Positions 35,051-46,636 of a DNA stretch of 62,827 bases are shown in pieces. How positions within the stretch are numbered: position 1 is the first letter of the stretch; every line of letters begins with the position of its first letter. The DNA is taken from NCBI GenBank assembly GCA_016098155.1, contig JAAAJB010000120.1:3950-66776 (forward strand), read 5' to 3'. The translations under genes were made by a program, and so were the position numbers. The stretch is from Actinomortierella ambigua. Taxonomy: Eukaryota; Mortierellomycota; Mortierellomycetes; Mortierellales; Mortierellaceae. Below the pieces are notes generated by a model. It was not told where the DNA came from, searched no databases, and was given only the letters and a program-made list of their open reading frames with translations.

Positions 35051-38000
35051 GCTCTGTGAGGCAGTGGGCCTGTTAAAGTGTAGGGGAGAATCGGATGTGA
35101 CTGAAGCAGAAGTATGCAAGGTCCAAAAAAAGTCCGATCCTAGCCGACCCGCCGTTCTTCTTCATCTCCTTCCCTCCCTCCCTCTTCCTTTATTCGACTA
35201 TTGCCCAGATTAGGGTAAATGTTGTGTGCGTTTCCCAAGATACAGCTTTGAGAAGCAGAAGACTGTGCGTATTCTTTAGACCTGTTGTGTGCAGTATAAG
35301 TCTATCATTGTGGTTGCTCAACTGTCTATTCAATTGTGCTCTATATATCCCCATCCACGTTGTTATTGGCGTCCTTTCTTCGCTCCTCCACTTTGTTTAC
35401 ACCACCCAATCTAAATAGAGTCTCTGAACAAACAAGCACCTCAACCCAAAAAAAAAAAACGTCTGTCTGTGTAGGGCCACACTATTATTCTTCTCTTGCA
35501 ATATCAATCACAACCACCAAGTAAACACGGGCTTCATCGATACATTACTGTTGTTGTTTGAATGTCAGTGGCTATCTAGCTGGCCCGTTAGATTACCCCA
35601 GACTTTTTTTTTTGTCCAAAAATATTCCAAGCCATTCATGGTACAACGTGGTTAAGCCTTTAACCGGACCAAGCTAACCCGGTACACAGCCCTCAACCCC
35701 CGATGATAGTCTAGTATATCGAGCTGTGCCCAACAAACTGGTGAACCGTCAAAGAAGGGACACGAGCCGTGCCGGAAGTCATCCCCCTTACCTCCAGATC
35801 CATCTCACACATACCCCACGAAACCCCCCCCCGACAGGCAAACAAGGCCATGATACGAGATGGTTGAGAACGATGGCGACATTGAAAGTATTGAGACCAT
35901 GCAATAAAAAAAAAAAGCGACACATTTTTTTTTGGAGGAGAGAGCACCTGTCCCTCTTCCCCGAAGTAAGACTTTATGATGCTTGGCTGCAGAGTATGAG
36001 AGACACTGGGGAAGCTGGAGGCGCGACGGGAGAGGGGAGGAGTCATTGTGTATGCGTGTATGAGAGGGGGACGGGGGGCGGGTGCTTTCAAACTGATCTG
36101 TCCAGTGATAGCTACTCATGTTGGTAGAGTGAGCTATGCAGTGATCGAGTCCTTCAGCGTCTCTCTCTCTCTCCGTCTTTTCCCCCTCACACACCCATAA
36201 CGGAGGAAATAGGGATGACCAAGTTTGTCTCCCATAAGAGGATAAGGAAGGCGTGACAAACAACCAGGAAAACGTGCTTGTGTTCCCGTGCAACCGTTCG
36301 CACTGCAATTGAAAGGGAAGGGAAGAGAGAGGAGAGGAAAACCCTTACAAAGCCCAAAAAAGGTGGAGAAGAGAAGAGTACCACCCTCCTGTTGTTGTTG
36401 TTGATGCCCCAATAGACCCTCCTTCTCGCCAAAACAAATAAACAATTGAGGAAAAAAAAAGTATACGGATATGGCTAAAAAGGAAGGTTGATTCTCACTC
36501 TCCCACACAAGAAGAAGGGCAAACCCTGTTGGTTGGTCAAGGTTCGTGTTTGCATTTGGCATGTGAAGGAAAGAGAGAGAGAGAGAGAGAGAAAGTGACA
36601 GAGGAGAAGAAGGTTGATATAGACCCGATCACGTAGAGAAGAAAGGCTATTGCAACAGGCAGCAGCAGAGTGTCTCTCCAAACAGACCGTCAACTTTGTC
36701 GCTCTCTTCTCCACACTTCTGTCCACGGTTGAGAGTTGGCATGTGAAAAAGTATCACAAAAATGAGGGTAACTCTCCGAGCAGGGGCCATGTTCATTGAA
36801 AGAAAGAAAGTGAGGAATAGCAACGTGGCTCTTTTACTCATGAAACTGATACAATAATATCGGTTTGCTCACGAGAAATACAAACCTTGTCACTTCACCG
36901 TTATCATTGGCAATGCTGACTCGTTCAAAGATCTTTAAGTGACAAAGTATCGTCCAGAGTATTTTTATACTTTTCTTGTGCTCCTTTGGAACGTCGGATC
37001 AGGCCACTTTATTTTTTTTTGTGTCCTATTGCAGTCAGAATAGCTGACAGCTAAACAGTGATCTGGGAAGGGGAGGGGAGTAGCAAGAGAAACAATTACC
37101 ATTCTATCTATCTGTCTCGCGTTCCAACGGTTAGGGAAAAAAAAAAGGAAAGGATGCATTGGGATGACAATATGATATGGCTCAAGGTCATTCTTCTGGC
37201 ATGAGGCGATCAAGAGAGGAATATTACTACAATTCAGATATGCACTGATGCGCCATTTTTTTTGTCTAGCGGGGGCTGAATCGAAGATTGTCTACATGCT
37301 TTACCTTTGTCCATGTGTTTGATAGGAGTTTTTTTTTTCTTGGAAAGGAAAAAAGCCTCGCATTAGTGCTAGCAAGCTTGCTCCGCTCCAATACGGATCA
37401 GCTCCATGGTGTCACTTGTTTCCACACGGTGTAGGTAGCGTCTATCTTTGTCGTAAGAGCGCGTCCACATGATAGCCCCCCCTCCTCTTTCCCTCCCCAG
37501 ATTATTGCATAATTGCCAGCTCCGGGTACCGGAGAGAGGGAACCAATGTCCAAGCAAGCCGAGTACATCCCCCCTCAGTCTGCAAAACTCAATATCGTCA
37601 TCTTTGAAGCTGTATCATTCTTTCATTCGCCACCAACATTACGAAAAGATATTCTATTGGTCACTGGTTAGTACGACGGAGTCATGGTATTCGTGGAGTG
37701 AGGAGAACAAAGAGTTAAAAGTACAGTAGCTGAACAAAGCAATATCGCCCGCCATCCCCCTCCGGCCCTCATCCACGGTATGCGACCCGGGCGAGCCCCT
37801 TTGCAAACTATGCTCTCAAAGAGTAGACGGTTCATTGCTTACATACACACCTTCGGTGAACATTATTGCTCCGCGGGATCACAACCACCTCTTTCTTGAC
37901 CATTGCACAACCAGCAAAACGGCAAGGGCGAGTGGGAAATGTGAAGGCACAGAAATGTACACAGACCATGTAGTACTTGATTAGCAACCGTCTTTGAAAT

Positions 38001-38556
38001 GCCCTTGCTCCTTCACTTCTTCCACGAGTAGCATCAGGTTTGACATACCCATGGTTGTACAGAATCACAAATCACCATTACCAAAGAACAACAGAGCGAA
38101 AGTTTCTTTGTCTCCAAGATGCATCGCGCTACTCCTCTTTTCCGGGCATTCCACACCCATTGCTATTTTGCTTTTCTTTTTCTTTGTGAGTCAAAATGTA
38201 AGCATTCATCCTATCCGAGTCTCCTGTGGTTTCTGTGACATGCATGTTTCATCCGCCCTTCGCTTACCTTCCTTGACGCGTGCGCCTGAGAATCGGCGCT
38301 CTTTTGGACGAAACTTTTTTTTTCCTGAACCGAGTATCACAATGGCAGACTATTGAGAAGAAAGTGTGCGACTTGAGCCAGGTACTCTCTGCATGTTGCG
38401 CTTCAAAACTCTTGGAGGAAGATGTTGTATGTGTGAGAGTGTGGCAGTACAACGAATTGAGGCGGTGCGACGGCAATGCGTCTGATAGCCAAACGCATCT
38501 AAGCCACCATGTAAATGCGAGGGTTTCAAAGCGCGTAGTGTTTGGCGTATTTCTTG

Positions 38557-39162
38557 TCATAGGTACCCCATAGCAGGCTTTTGTGAGAGCGGCAACGTGG
38601 TTTCATCCACAAAACCGATGCAATTTGGAAATCCTTCCGACCTCATAGCAAGCCCAATCTCCGATCTGCTGTCGGCATCTGGCCAAACTATCCAGTCGTC
38701 TCTGATGTCCCATATAGCATCCAGGACACGCTTGGTGTAGAGTGTTGCAGTGCCAGCAGCAATACCGAATATCGCTTGCATCTTCCCGATACTTGCTCCA
38801 GTGCCGTGGACGCCAAGGCGAGTCAGGGTGACGGCTAGTTGTAGGGCGGGGTCTGCTTGAGGGCAGGTAGAGTCATTGCGGAATACTGGATGGGATTGGA
38901 TCTTTTCTAAAAGAGCCGAAAACCCCTATCGGGATGTCCTGAACATCGATTGAAACTCCTCCGGAGAAAGATGTGGGAAACCCGTGTAATAGTGGCGTGG
39001 CCGTACTCTAATCACGCGATCATCCAGATACCGTGAGGATAGAGCGAGCCCATACATCTCGAGAGCTTGTTCGGCTTCTTCCTCATCATCGCCGAGGGTG
39101 GCGAGAGCTAAATACATCTGTAGGTCGGAAACGAGCTGTTAGCGTTGGGATTTGCGGGGCAT
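38557..39162 (-). pseudogene. Decayed Harbinger/PIF-type transposase
   Basis: One frame runs from an ATG at 39162 (MPRKSQR) to a TGA at 38557-38559 but is cut by TAA at 39139-39141 and TAG at 38926-38928. Coding character continues across both: an N-terminal helical region with SPEEFQSMF, then LQLAVTLTRLGVHGTG, then the diagnostic CIGFVDETTLPLSQKPA. The last resembles the first catalytic-Asp block (GFVDGT) of DDE-superfamily Harbinger/PIF nucleases. The remaining catalytic blocks downstream are not recoverable, so the copy is truncated and non-functional. Intact Harbinger elements also encode a Myb/SANT-like protein, and one with such a domain lies at the left edge of this window, though far away. 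I did not identify terminal inverted repeats or a target duplication. Confidence 0.75.
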
Positions 39163-39579
39163 GGTGGGTGCTTGGGAGAGAGAGAGAGAGAAGAGAGGGA
39201 AAAGTAAGATGAAAAAGATGTTTATCTGGAGAGTGAAGGATGGTGACTGGCACGTATTTCGGGAAGGGCGCGCACGCATATGGCCCTCCCTCTGGTGTGT
39301 TTTGTACAACGTACACTTGGCAAAAATGCGAAATGCACTGCGGTTTGAAACCCCCCCATTTCTCAGACTGTTGCATTAAATGTATGTCACATCAAAATAC
39401 GTGCAAAGTCACAACACTTTGCGATCCACATCGCCACATGTGTCAATTTGGTTTGCATCAATTACCGCGAACCTGGACCTGGACTTGGACGCCTTGCTTG
39501 CAACCACACCCCTCCCGGACCATCAATCTCAACTCCCAAGAGCCAGTACCAAGGCAGTCCTTGCTCAGCATCCTACTCC
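39163..39579. other. Short intergenic between transposase relic and nucleoporin gene
   Basis: About 0.4 kb with GA and T-rich tracts. It should contain the nucleoporin promoter; no TATA element is evident. Confidence 0.45.
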
Positions 39580-42144
39580 ATGTTTTCAACGTAATAACAC
39601 CACGCTCTGGATGCTTGATGATGCCTTGGATTCATTCGCGTCTCAAACTCACAACAAGGGGCCTGAATCTAACACCTTGCTGTTGTTTTTTTTTTGTTCT
39701 TCTTTCTTTGTTTGCAACCTTCAAGTCCAGCTGCTAGTGGCGCTGGAGCGCCCGCCGGCGGTTTCTTTGGACAGCCTGCAGGACCAGCCGCAGGAACCAA
39801 TCTCTTTGGAGCACCAGCAGCTGGCGCCTCAGCGCCTGGCACGTCACCCTTTGGTGGCGGATCAACCACCATCACTCCAGGTACACCAGCGACGTCCACC
39901 CCATCTTTTGGTGCTAGTTTTACTACTGCTGGAGCTACGACAACACCTGGGGCCTCTAACTCTCTGTTTGGCGGACCTGGTATCACGACCACATCTGCAA
40001 CGACCGCACCCACCTTTGGAGCAACGCCCTTGCCAGCATCGTCGATCCCTACGCTGACAATGCCCACCACCACCACCACTACCAGTCTTTTTGGAGGATT
40101 GGGGGGTACCACAACAACGCCAGCGCTGGGCTCGTTGACGACGACAGGCACAACCAGTTTGTTTGGCACGACTCCAGCGTCGACCGCAGCAACAACGACA
40201 GCAACAACAACAGCAGCAACACCAAACTTATTCGGTGCAGCACCAGCACCAGCGGCGACTACAGCAACAACCACAACAGCGACGGTGCCTGCTAGAGCCA
40301 CGAATGGTTTGTTTTCGACGACGACGTCTTCGTTCATGAGCAACTCCAACCCGGCGGGTGCGCTGTCCACATTGGCGAATGCTACAAAGCCGACGGTGGG
40401 GGCTGGAGCTGGATCTACTGGAACGTATGTGGATCTATGTTATTGTTATCGTTGTGTTGTGTTGTGTATGCTTTGGTATTGGCCATGCGCAAGTCATTGA
40501 CTTGATTTTTGTTTATATTTTTGATATTTTTCTAGGACTCTCACCAAGCAGACAATGGTCGCGTCAACAAAGTATGCCGAAGCGCCTGCAGATGCAAAAT
40601 CCGAGCTCGATCAGCTTCAGTAAGACATTATCCTTATGAAAATGAAGAAATGGGAGGTTAGACTCCTTTCGAAAGAAAAAAAAAAATAGGATCATTTCTA
40701 ACGTTGTCATCTTTTTGCAAAAAAAAAAAAAAAAAAAAAAAAGAGGGAAAGCCAGGGCAGAACACCAAAACANNNNNNNNNNAAAATCCTCAAAAAAAAA
40801 AAAAAAAAATAGTACCATTTAAAGCATTGATATTTTTTTCTAAAAAAAAAAAAAAAAAAAAAAAGCGAGTTCATCCAGAGCCAGACACATCTATTGAAGG
40901 TTCTGTCTTCAAGACCGGCCGAAGGGTTGGATCAGATTTCCAAGGACACGACGGAACTGTCGAAGCGGTTGGCGACACTGGGAGAGGCGTTGGATCGGGA
41001 TTCAAAAGTGATTGATGCCTTGCAAGAAAAGGTGGCGCAGGAGTTGAAGCAGACGGATTCGGCTGGGCGGATCATTGAGAGCTACGCCAACCCTCGACAG
41101 GCGCAGTTCCTGTATGCCAACAACAAGACGGCCGAGGTCTACTTTATGGAGCGGTGCTCGCAGTTTGAGGAACAGCTCCGACAGTTCCGAGGCACGATCG
41201 AAGAGATTGAGCGTCATTTGGCGTCGTTCGCCTCGCGGAATCCACAGTCTTCCCATGGTAAGAGCGAAAGAAAGAAGACAAGTGGTGATACAAATCGGGA
41301 CCAAAGAAACAGGAAAAGAAGTCCTTTGTATTCTTATGTGAACTCTTTTTTTTTTTTTTTTTTTTTTACAACCTTGTCGTTCCACTTATGGTTAGCTCTC
41401 ACCGAGGTGATGCGCAATCAACACAATGGATTCTTGGCCGTGGCGGGATTGGTGGCGGCACTACATGAGGAGATCAAGGACAAGGAGAAGGCGTACTTGA
41501 TGTTCCGGCGCAAGTACTTTGACGATGCCAGCGATCCCTTCCTTGCCAACAAGCGGTTGCGTGTATCATCTTCTGCAAAGTCGTCGCGCTCCGCCCGCGA
41601 TGAGTCCATGTCCAAGTCGATTTCGGCAGCGGCATTGTCATCGTCTGCTTCGCGGCCTTTTAGCGAGATTGCCCGGGAGACATTGCGTCCACATCAGGCA
41701 ACAGCGGGAGCAACAGCAGCAACAACGACCACAGCAGCACCAGGAACACTAGGAGGACCAGCAGCGCCTACTATGGCTACCTCCACGTTTGGATTTGGCA
41801 TGCCTGCAGCATCGACGGCACCAACAACGTCGCTGTTCGGCCGGCCAGCTGCGACGACATCGCCGTTTGGAGCTACCACCAGTGCTACTACCATGCCATC
41901 TTTTGGATTGAACGTTAATCCCCCTGCGACGACCACTGCCTCACCATTTGGAGCATCGCCATTTGGAGCTACTAGCACAGCGACTAGTGCCTCACCGTTT
42001 GGAGCGGCCGTGTCCGCGTCGCCGTTCGGAGCAAGTACAACAGCGGCGACCGCATCGCCATTTGGAGCGCCTGCTGGTGCCGCACCTTCTCTCTTTGGCG
42101 GAGCGGCCCCTGCGCCAGGGCTGGGGTTCGGCTTTAAGAAGTAG
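39580..42144 (+). CDS. FG nucleoporin, Nup58/45 (yeast Nup49) type
   Basis: Exons: 39580-39590, 39726-40424, 40536-40619, 40866-41257, 41396-42144 (1935 nt, 644 aa). The 11-nt first exon (ATGTTTTCAAC) is inferred because it joins in frame. The first FG region (about 9 FG) runs to residue 235. A helical, coiled-coil core of about 200 residues follows, containing EFIQSQTHLLKVL, YANNKTAEVYFMERCSQFEE and EEIERHLASF. That is the Nup58/45 pattern, where the core assembles with Nup54 and Nup62 in the central pore channel. A second FG region (about 12 FG, ending FGFKK) closes the protein, so FG repeats flank the core on both sides as in vertebrate Nup58. The splice acceptor before exon 4 follows a 24-base A run near the N gap, so that junction is the weakest point of the model. 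Confidence 0.85.
40660..40866. repeat. Imperfect duplicate sequence around the second assembly gap, inside a nucleoporin intron
   Basis: TAG-x2-CATTT, a TTG-x2-AT-T-run block, a long A run and a following CAGA/CCAGA segment appear on both sides of the N gap (about 40687-40770 and 40810-40895). The left copy looks like an error-rich version of the right, which includes the start of exon 4. Confidence 0.65.
40773..40782. other. Assembly gap (10 N)
   Basis: Ten N bases within intron 3 of the nucleoporin gene, between poly-A runs. Confidence 0.99.
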
Positions 42145-43052
42145 AGAAAAAAGAGAGTGTTGGGACATGGTCGACTTTTTTCAAGTCTGACGAGGAGTGG
42201 CGTGGTCGAAGTATTGGTAGCAGGAGTAGTAGTAGTGCTGGTAGTGAGTAGTAGCGAGTGGCAGTGTTTGCTTGAAAGCTATGCAAGAACAACCGACCAC
42301 CACCACCCAACGTGTGCTCTTTTTTATCACTTGCGACCCGGCGGATCACCCAACGACCGTTTACGATACGTATGCACACCAGCCATTCGGTGACGTATTA
42401 ATGGCATCAAATAAACTTCCTGCAGCTCCATTCATCACGTTGAGAACGAGAAGAAGAAAAAAAAAAAAGAGGTCCATCAGCAGCATGGGTGTTGAATGCT
42501 TTTTTTTTTTCCTAAATTTACTCTGTTGCTCTCTTGTCGCTCTCATTCTTTTTTTTTCTTCTTCTTGTCCTCACAACACACATTCACCCACAATCAATCA
42601 TTGGGAATTGACTCCATCCTCCACGTTATTTTCATTCTCGACTCAACTCCCCTGTCCCCCCCCCCTTTCCCCTTTTCAAGGCACCGCTACTCCGCCTCCA
42701 CTCGTTCCCCCCTGTCGCTCTACACGCGCTCTCTTTTTTAGTTCTGTCCCTGTGTCTCGCGTCTCTTTCTGTTGAACGCACCAATACCACTGCCACCACC
42801 ACCCACTGCCCACTGCATTCCTTCTGTAAGCAACAGACTCCCCCTCTCCTTCTGTAGGAATTTCCACCATGGGCCACATCAGCTGCTTTCTCTCTCTCTC
42901 TGTGGTCTCTCCCCCCTCTCTCTCAACTGTGGCTCTCTCCTTTCATCCATGATGCGTGTGACCCTGACCATGTGTTTGTTTTCTTCTTCTTTATGATGCA
43001 TGTCTCTACCAACTCTTTTTCTACAACACCCCTTCGCCTTAGCCAGCCAACA
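42145..43052. other. Intergenic: nucleoporin 3' flank and LIS1 promoter
   Basis: About 0.9 kb between two genes on the plus strand. The half near the LIS1 start is strongly CT-rich on the transcribed strand, typical of a fungal promoter and leader. No other gene is visible. Confidence 0.5.
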
Positions 43053-45760
43053 ATGTCGACACCCGTGCTCAGCGAAAGGCAGCGCGATGAGCTGTAAGTC
43101 AACTCCCCTTCCCTCCTGCTGCCGCTATTTTAGTTCCATGTTTGCTTAAGTCCATGTCCCTTCTTCCCCCCCCCGCACCAATTCGCCTGTAGTCGTTTGC
43201 TACCGAAAGAAAAAAAAAAAACGTGGGTCAGGGCAGAATACTAATACACGACACAAATGTCCCTTGCTGTGCCCATTGTTCCTCTTCTTCACATGTTCCT
43301 GCTGTCGTTGTTGTTGTCATGGTTCTACCTCGTTGGTTGCGCAACATTGTATTTTGACATTGTAGGCACAAGGCAATATTGGACTATCTCAACGCAAGCG
43401 GCTTCACAGAATCATACCAAGCATTACGGAAGGAGACGAAAAACCTAGACTTTACGCCAGGCCCAAAGCAAAAGTTTTCAGGTCTACTGGAAAAGAAATG
43501 GACCTCTGTGATCCGACTTCAGAAGAAGGTATGTTTCTCTCTCTCTCTCTGTCTCTTTCTTTCTTTCTTTCTATGTTTACATGTGCGTGTGTGTCTTCTT
43601 CTTTTCGTTTGGGGTCCAAAAAAAGAAGGAGCTACTGAAATGGACACAGCCCTGCTTATCATTGCCCCCCCCCCCTCCAAGGAAGAAGTGATCATCCCCT
43701 TTTCTTTGATAGCCGCTGATCGTCTGTTTGAAGGAGGAGGATGGGAGAGAGGATGATGAGGAAAAGGATGAGAAGAGAGGGGGAGGGAACTGGTTGATTC
43801 AACCGTGGATGGTTGATCTCGTTACATGTTTCTTATTCTCGTTTGCTGGTTTTCGTTGGAAAGGAAGGAAGGAAAGACAACATCTGACGAACATCAAAGC
43901 AAGAAAGATAATGTGGTGCACTAACAGTCCTTCCTCCGATTGCCCCTTTTCTTCTTCTCCTCCTTTTGACTCTTCTCTCTCTCGCTCCGACTGTGGTTGT
44001 CGGATGATGTGTTATTATAGATCATGGATCTGGAAAACAAAATGACGACGATGCAAGAGGAACTCAATAATGCGCCGGCGCGCAAGCAGACAAACCAGGT
44101 CGACTGGATTCCTCGACCACCCGAGCGATGGGCACTCACAGGCCATCGTATGCCCATCACACGCGTCGTCTTCCACCCAGTCTTTTCCATCGTCGCCTCG
44201 GCCTCCGAGGACACCACCGTCCGGATCTACGATTACGAGTCGGGAGAGTATGAGCGGTCACTCAAGGGACATACCAAATCCATTCATGACCTGGCATTCG
44301 ACCCGAAAGGCAACCTACTAGGTAAGCAGCAAGTCATGTTTATGTTCTCAACCGTTCCATTTCCTTCTATTTTTTTTTGGCATGTTGTATGCTAACAAGT
44401 AAGCGACAACATCTGCTTAACAAACTTTTTTTTTAGTAACATGCTCGGCTGATCTGAGCATCAAGATCTGGGATTTACAGCAGGACTACAAGTGCATCAA
44501 AACACTTCATGGACACGACCACTGCGTGTCGTCCGTCTGCTTCTTGCCCTCGGGCGATTTGATTGCTTCGGCTTCACGTGACAAGACCATCAAATTGTGG
44601 GAGGTCGCTACAGGGTAACAAAACCTCATTGTCGTTTGAATTGGAGCATGGTGAAGCTCATTTTTTTTCCCTTCTGAGGAACTAAACGTTTTGGTTTCTT
44701 TCTTTCTTTTACCCTATAGATACTGTGTCAAGACAATCACTGGACATTTAGAGTGGGTGCGATATGTGCAACCAAGTGATGATGGTCGATTGCTGGCGAG
44801 CTGCTCAAATGATCAGGTTTGTAGTCTTGTTTTTTTTTCTTCTTGTTACTGAAGTTTCTTCCCACGACATGCATGGGCTGCAGAGGAAGGGAAAAAATGA
44901 TTGGATCCACTCACGTATCTTTAATTTTTTTTCTTCCTTCTCTCTTTAAGACGGCACGTCTATGGGATAGCGCAACAACAGAGTGCAAGGCAGAACTGCG
45001 TGGCCACGACCATGTAGTGGAGTGCTTGGCATTTGCACCCGTCAACACATATCCGTTTATCCGAGAGCTACTTGGCATGGATGTATGACCACTCAACATT
45101 GAAGAACTCTGTCGCCTCTAATATGCCCATTCGACACCTCGCAAAAGTGTTTTTAATACCCCATCTACCTTCTCCCCTTCTGGATGTACTGAATAGCCTA
45201 AAGCAAATGCCAAGGAAACACCTATGCCAGGACAATACGTTGTGACGGGATCTCGAGACAAGACGATCAAGCTTTGGGACATGACGGGACAATGCATTCA
45301 TACCTTTGTAAGAGCAGAAAACATGAGGGCGCCATCGAAATGTTGTCATTTTTTCCCCTTGGACAACTCCCATGCTCAAACCGCGTCCTCATCTTCTCTC
45401 TACGCTCGAAAATAGATCGGTCATGACAACTGGGTTAGAGGATTGGTGTTCCACCCTTCGGGCAAGTTTTTGCTCAGCGCGTCGGACGACAAGATGCTCA
45501 AGATTTGGGATTTGAAGACAGGACGGTGCATGAAGACCCTGGAGGCCCACTCGCACTTTGTCACATGTATAGCCTTTAACAAGACTACTCCTGTAGTCGC
45601 AACAGGATCTGTGGATCAGGTAAATCCCAATATTTTATGAGGTGGGAAGAGGAGGAGGTATTGGAGTATGAAGAACCACCTATCGTTCTAAACACACTTT
45701 TCTTTTTGGACGTTTTTCTTTTCTCGTCTTTAGACCCTGAAGCTCTGGCAGTGCCGATAG
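43053..45760 (+). CDS. PAC1: LIS1/PAC1, dynein regulator
   Basis: Nine exons: 43053-43093, 43366-43528, 44021-44321, 44437-44614, 44720-44816, 44951-45082, 45197-45307, 45416-45619, 45734-45760 (1254 nt, 417 aa; family length about 410-450). An N-terminal LisH dimerisation motif (about 11-40, [20 protein letters not shown]) is followed by a coiled coil (about 58-85). The WD40 beta-propeller starts at [18 protein letters not shown] (about 104) and ends at the stop in [11 protein letters not shown]; seven blades can be followed. Classic GHD...IKLWD signatures recur. LIS1 binds the dynein motor with NudE and drives nuclear migration and hyphal growth. All junctions are GT-AG and preserve the blade pattern. 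Exon 7's acceptor could be 45197 or slightly later. The gene converges on the Aha1 gene. Confidence 0.95.
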
Positions 45761-46636
45761 GCGATCGGAACGCACCATTTGTTATGTTTAATGACGTTTC
45801 GACCCCCACCAATGGCACTTGTTTCCATGGAGCTGGATGTCGAGTTGGAGGGAAAGGGAGGTCCTTTTTTCTTTCCGGGTTTCCGCGTCCCCCCACCTTA
45901 CGGCTCTCAACCGTTACAGACCACGAAAAAAAAAGTAGCCTCTAGCCAACCTTTTTGCGCCCAAATTCACACGTCTTGTCCTTACCCTCCCCAATCTTTG
46001 ACTTTGTTTTTTCCCCCGCTTTCTTCTTCTCTCGTTGGCATCCTTGCAGACGATCCTTCCCAACAACAACAACAAAAAAAAACGACCCTCTCCATCTCTT
46101 CTTCGAGAGTACCTCCCCCTAGTTTTTTTTCTTCGTTTCTTGCATGATTTGGCTTCTCCTCATAGCCGACTTCCGTTACCTTCATAGACGCTTTCCTTTC
46201 TTTTTTTTCTTCAAAGTATGACTCCCCCCCTCTTACATCCCATGTCTCTTTCCCATCCGAACTCCCACTCCTGTATAAAAGCGCACGCTATTACTCTACG
46301 ACCATTTTTTTTTGTTGCAAGCGGGAAGGGGTATCGATTTCTAATGTGCTTCTTTTTTTTTGTACTCTTCTCTTCGCAAAGGAAGGAGAGACTTGTAGTA
46401 GAGAGTAGGGTGAGTTTGTGAATAGTATATAAGGGAGCGGGGCGGTAATGCTACATGCAGAAAGACATTGCGAGGGTCTCTGAGAGGGAAGGGGTAGGAG
46501 AAAGGATTGGGTTTGTCTACAGGATAAGGCCATAGCTGAACACAGAGACAAGATATGTGCAATACAGAAAAAGAGAGAGAGAGAGAGAGATAGAGATGAA
46601 AGGTTAGAAAATGATGATTTTTGTTTTTGTGTGTTT
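45761..46636. other. Intergenic between convergent LIS1 and Aha1 genes
   Basis: About 0.88 kb carrying both 3' untranslated regions. It contains T runs, CT-rich tracts and a GA microsatellite (46570-46590). No gene is supported. Confidence 0.5.

Larger units (their letters stand above)
22242..38556. other. Gene-free stretch of about 16 kb (second desert)
   Basis: No gene is supported. Composition swings between CT-rich and GA-rich tracts with CA/GT microsatellites (22667-22688, 22790-22828, 27513-27532, 35016-35041), a GAGT repeat at 31123-31145 and an AAC-rich tract at 32193-32252. Less biased islands occur at about 25700-25915, 28800-29500 and 32930-33250, but none shows a family I recognise. 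Distal promoter elements of the zinc-finger gene, non-coding transcripts or decayed mobile elements could be present. Confidence 0.5.

Noticed and set aside
39669..40370. Minus-strand Val/Ala-rich frame of 233 codons
   Set aside because: Antisense of the FG-repeat exon of the nucleoporin; Val/Ala richness is the complement of Thr/Ala/Gly codons.
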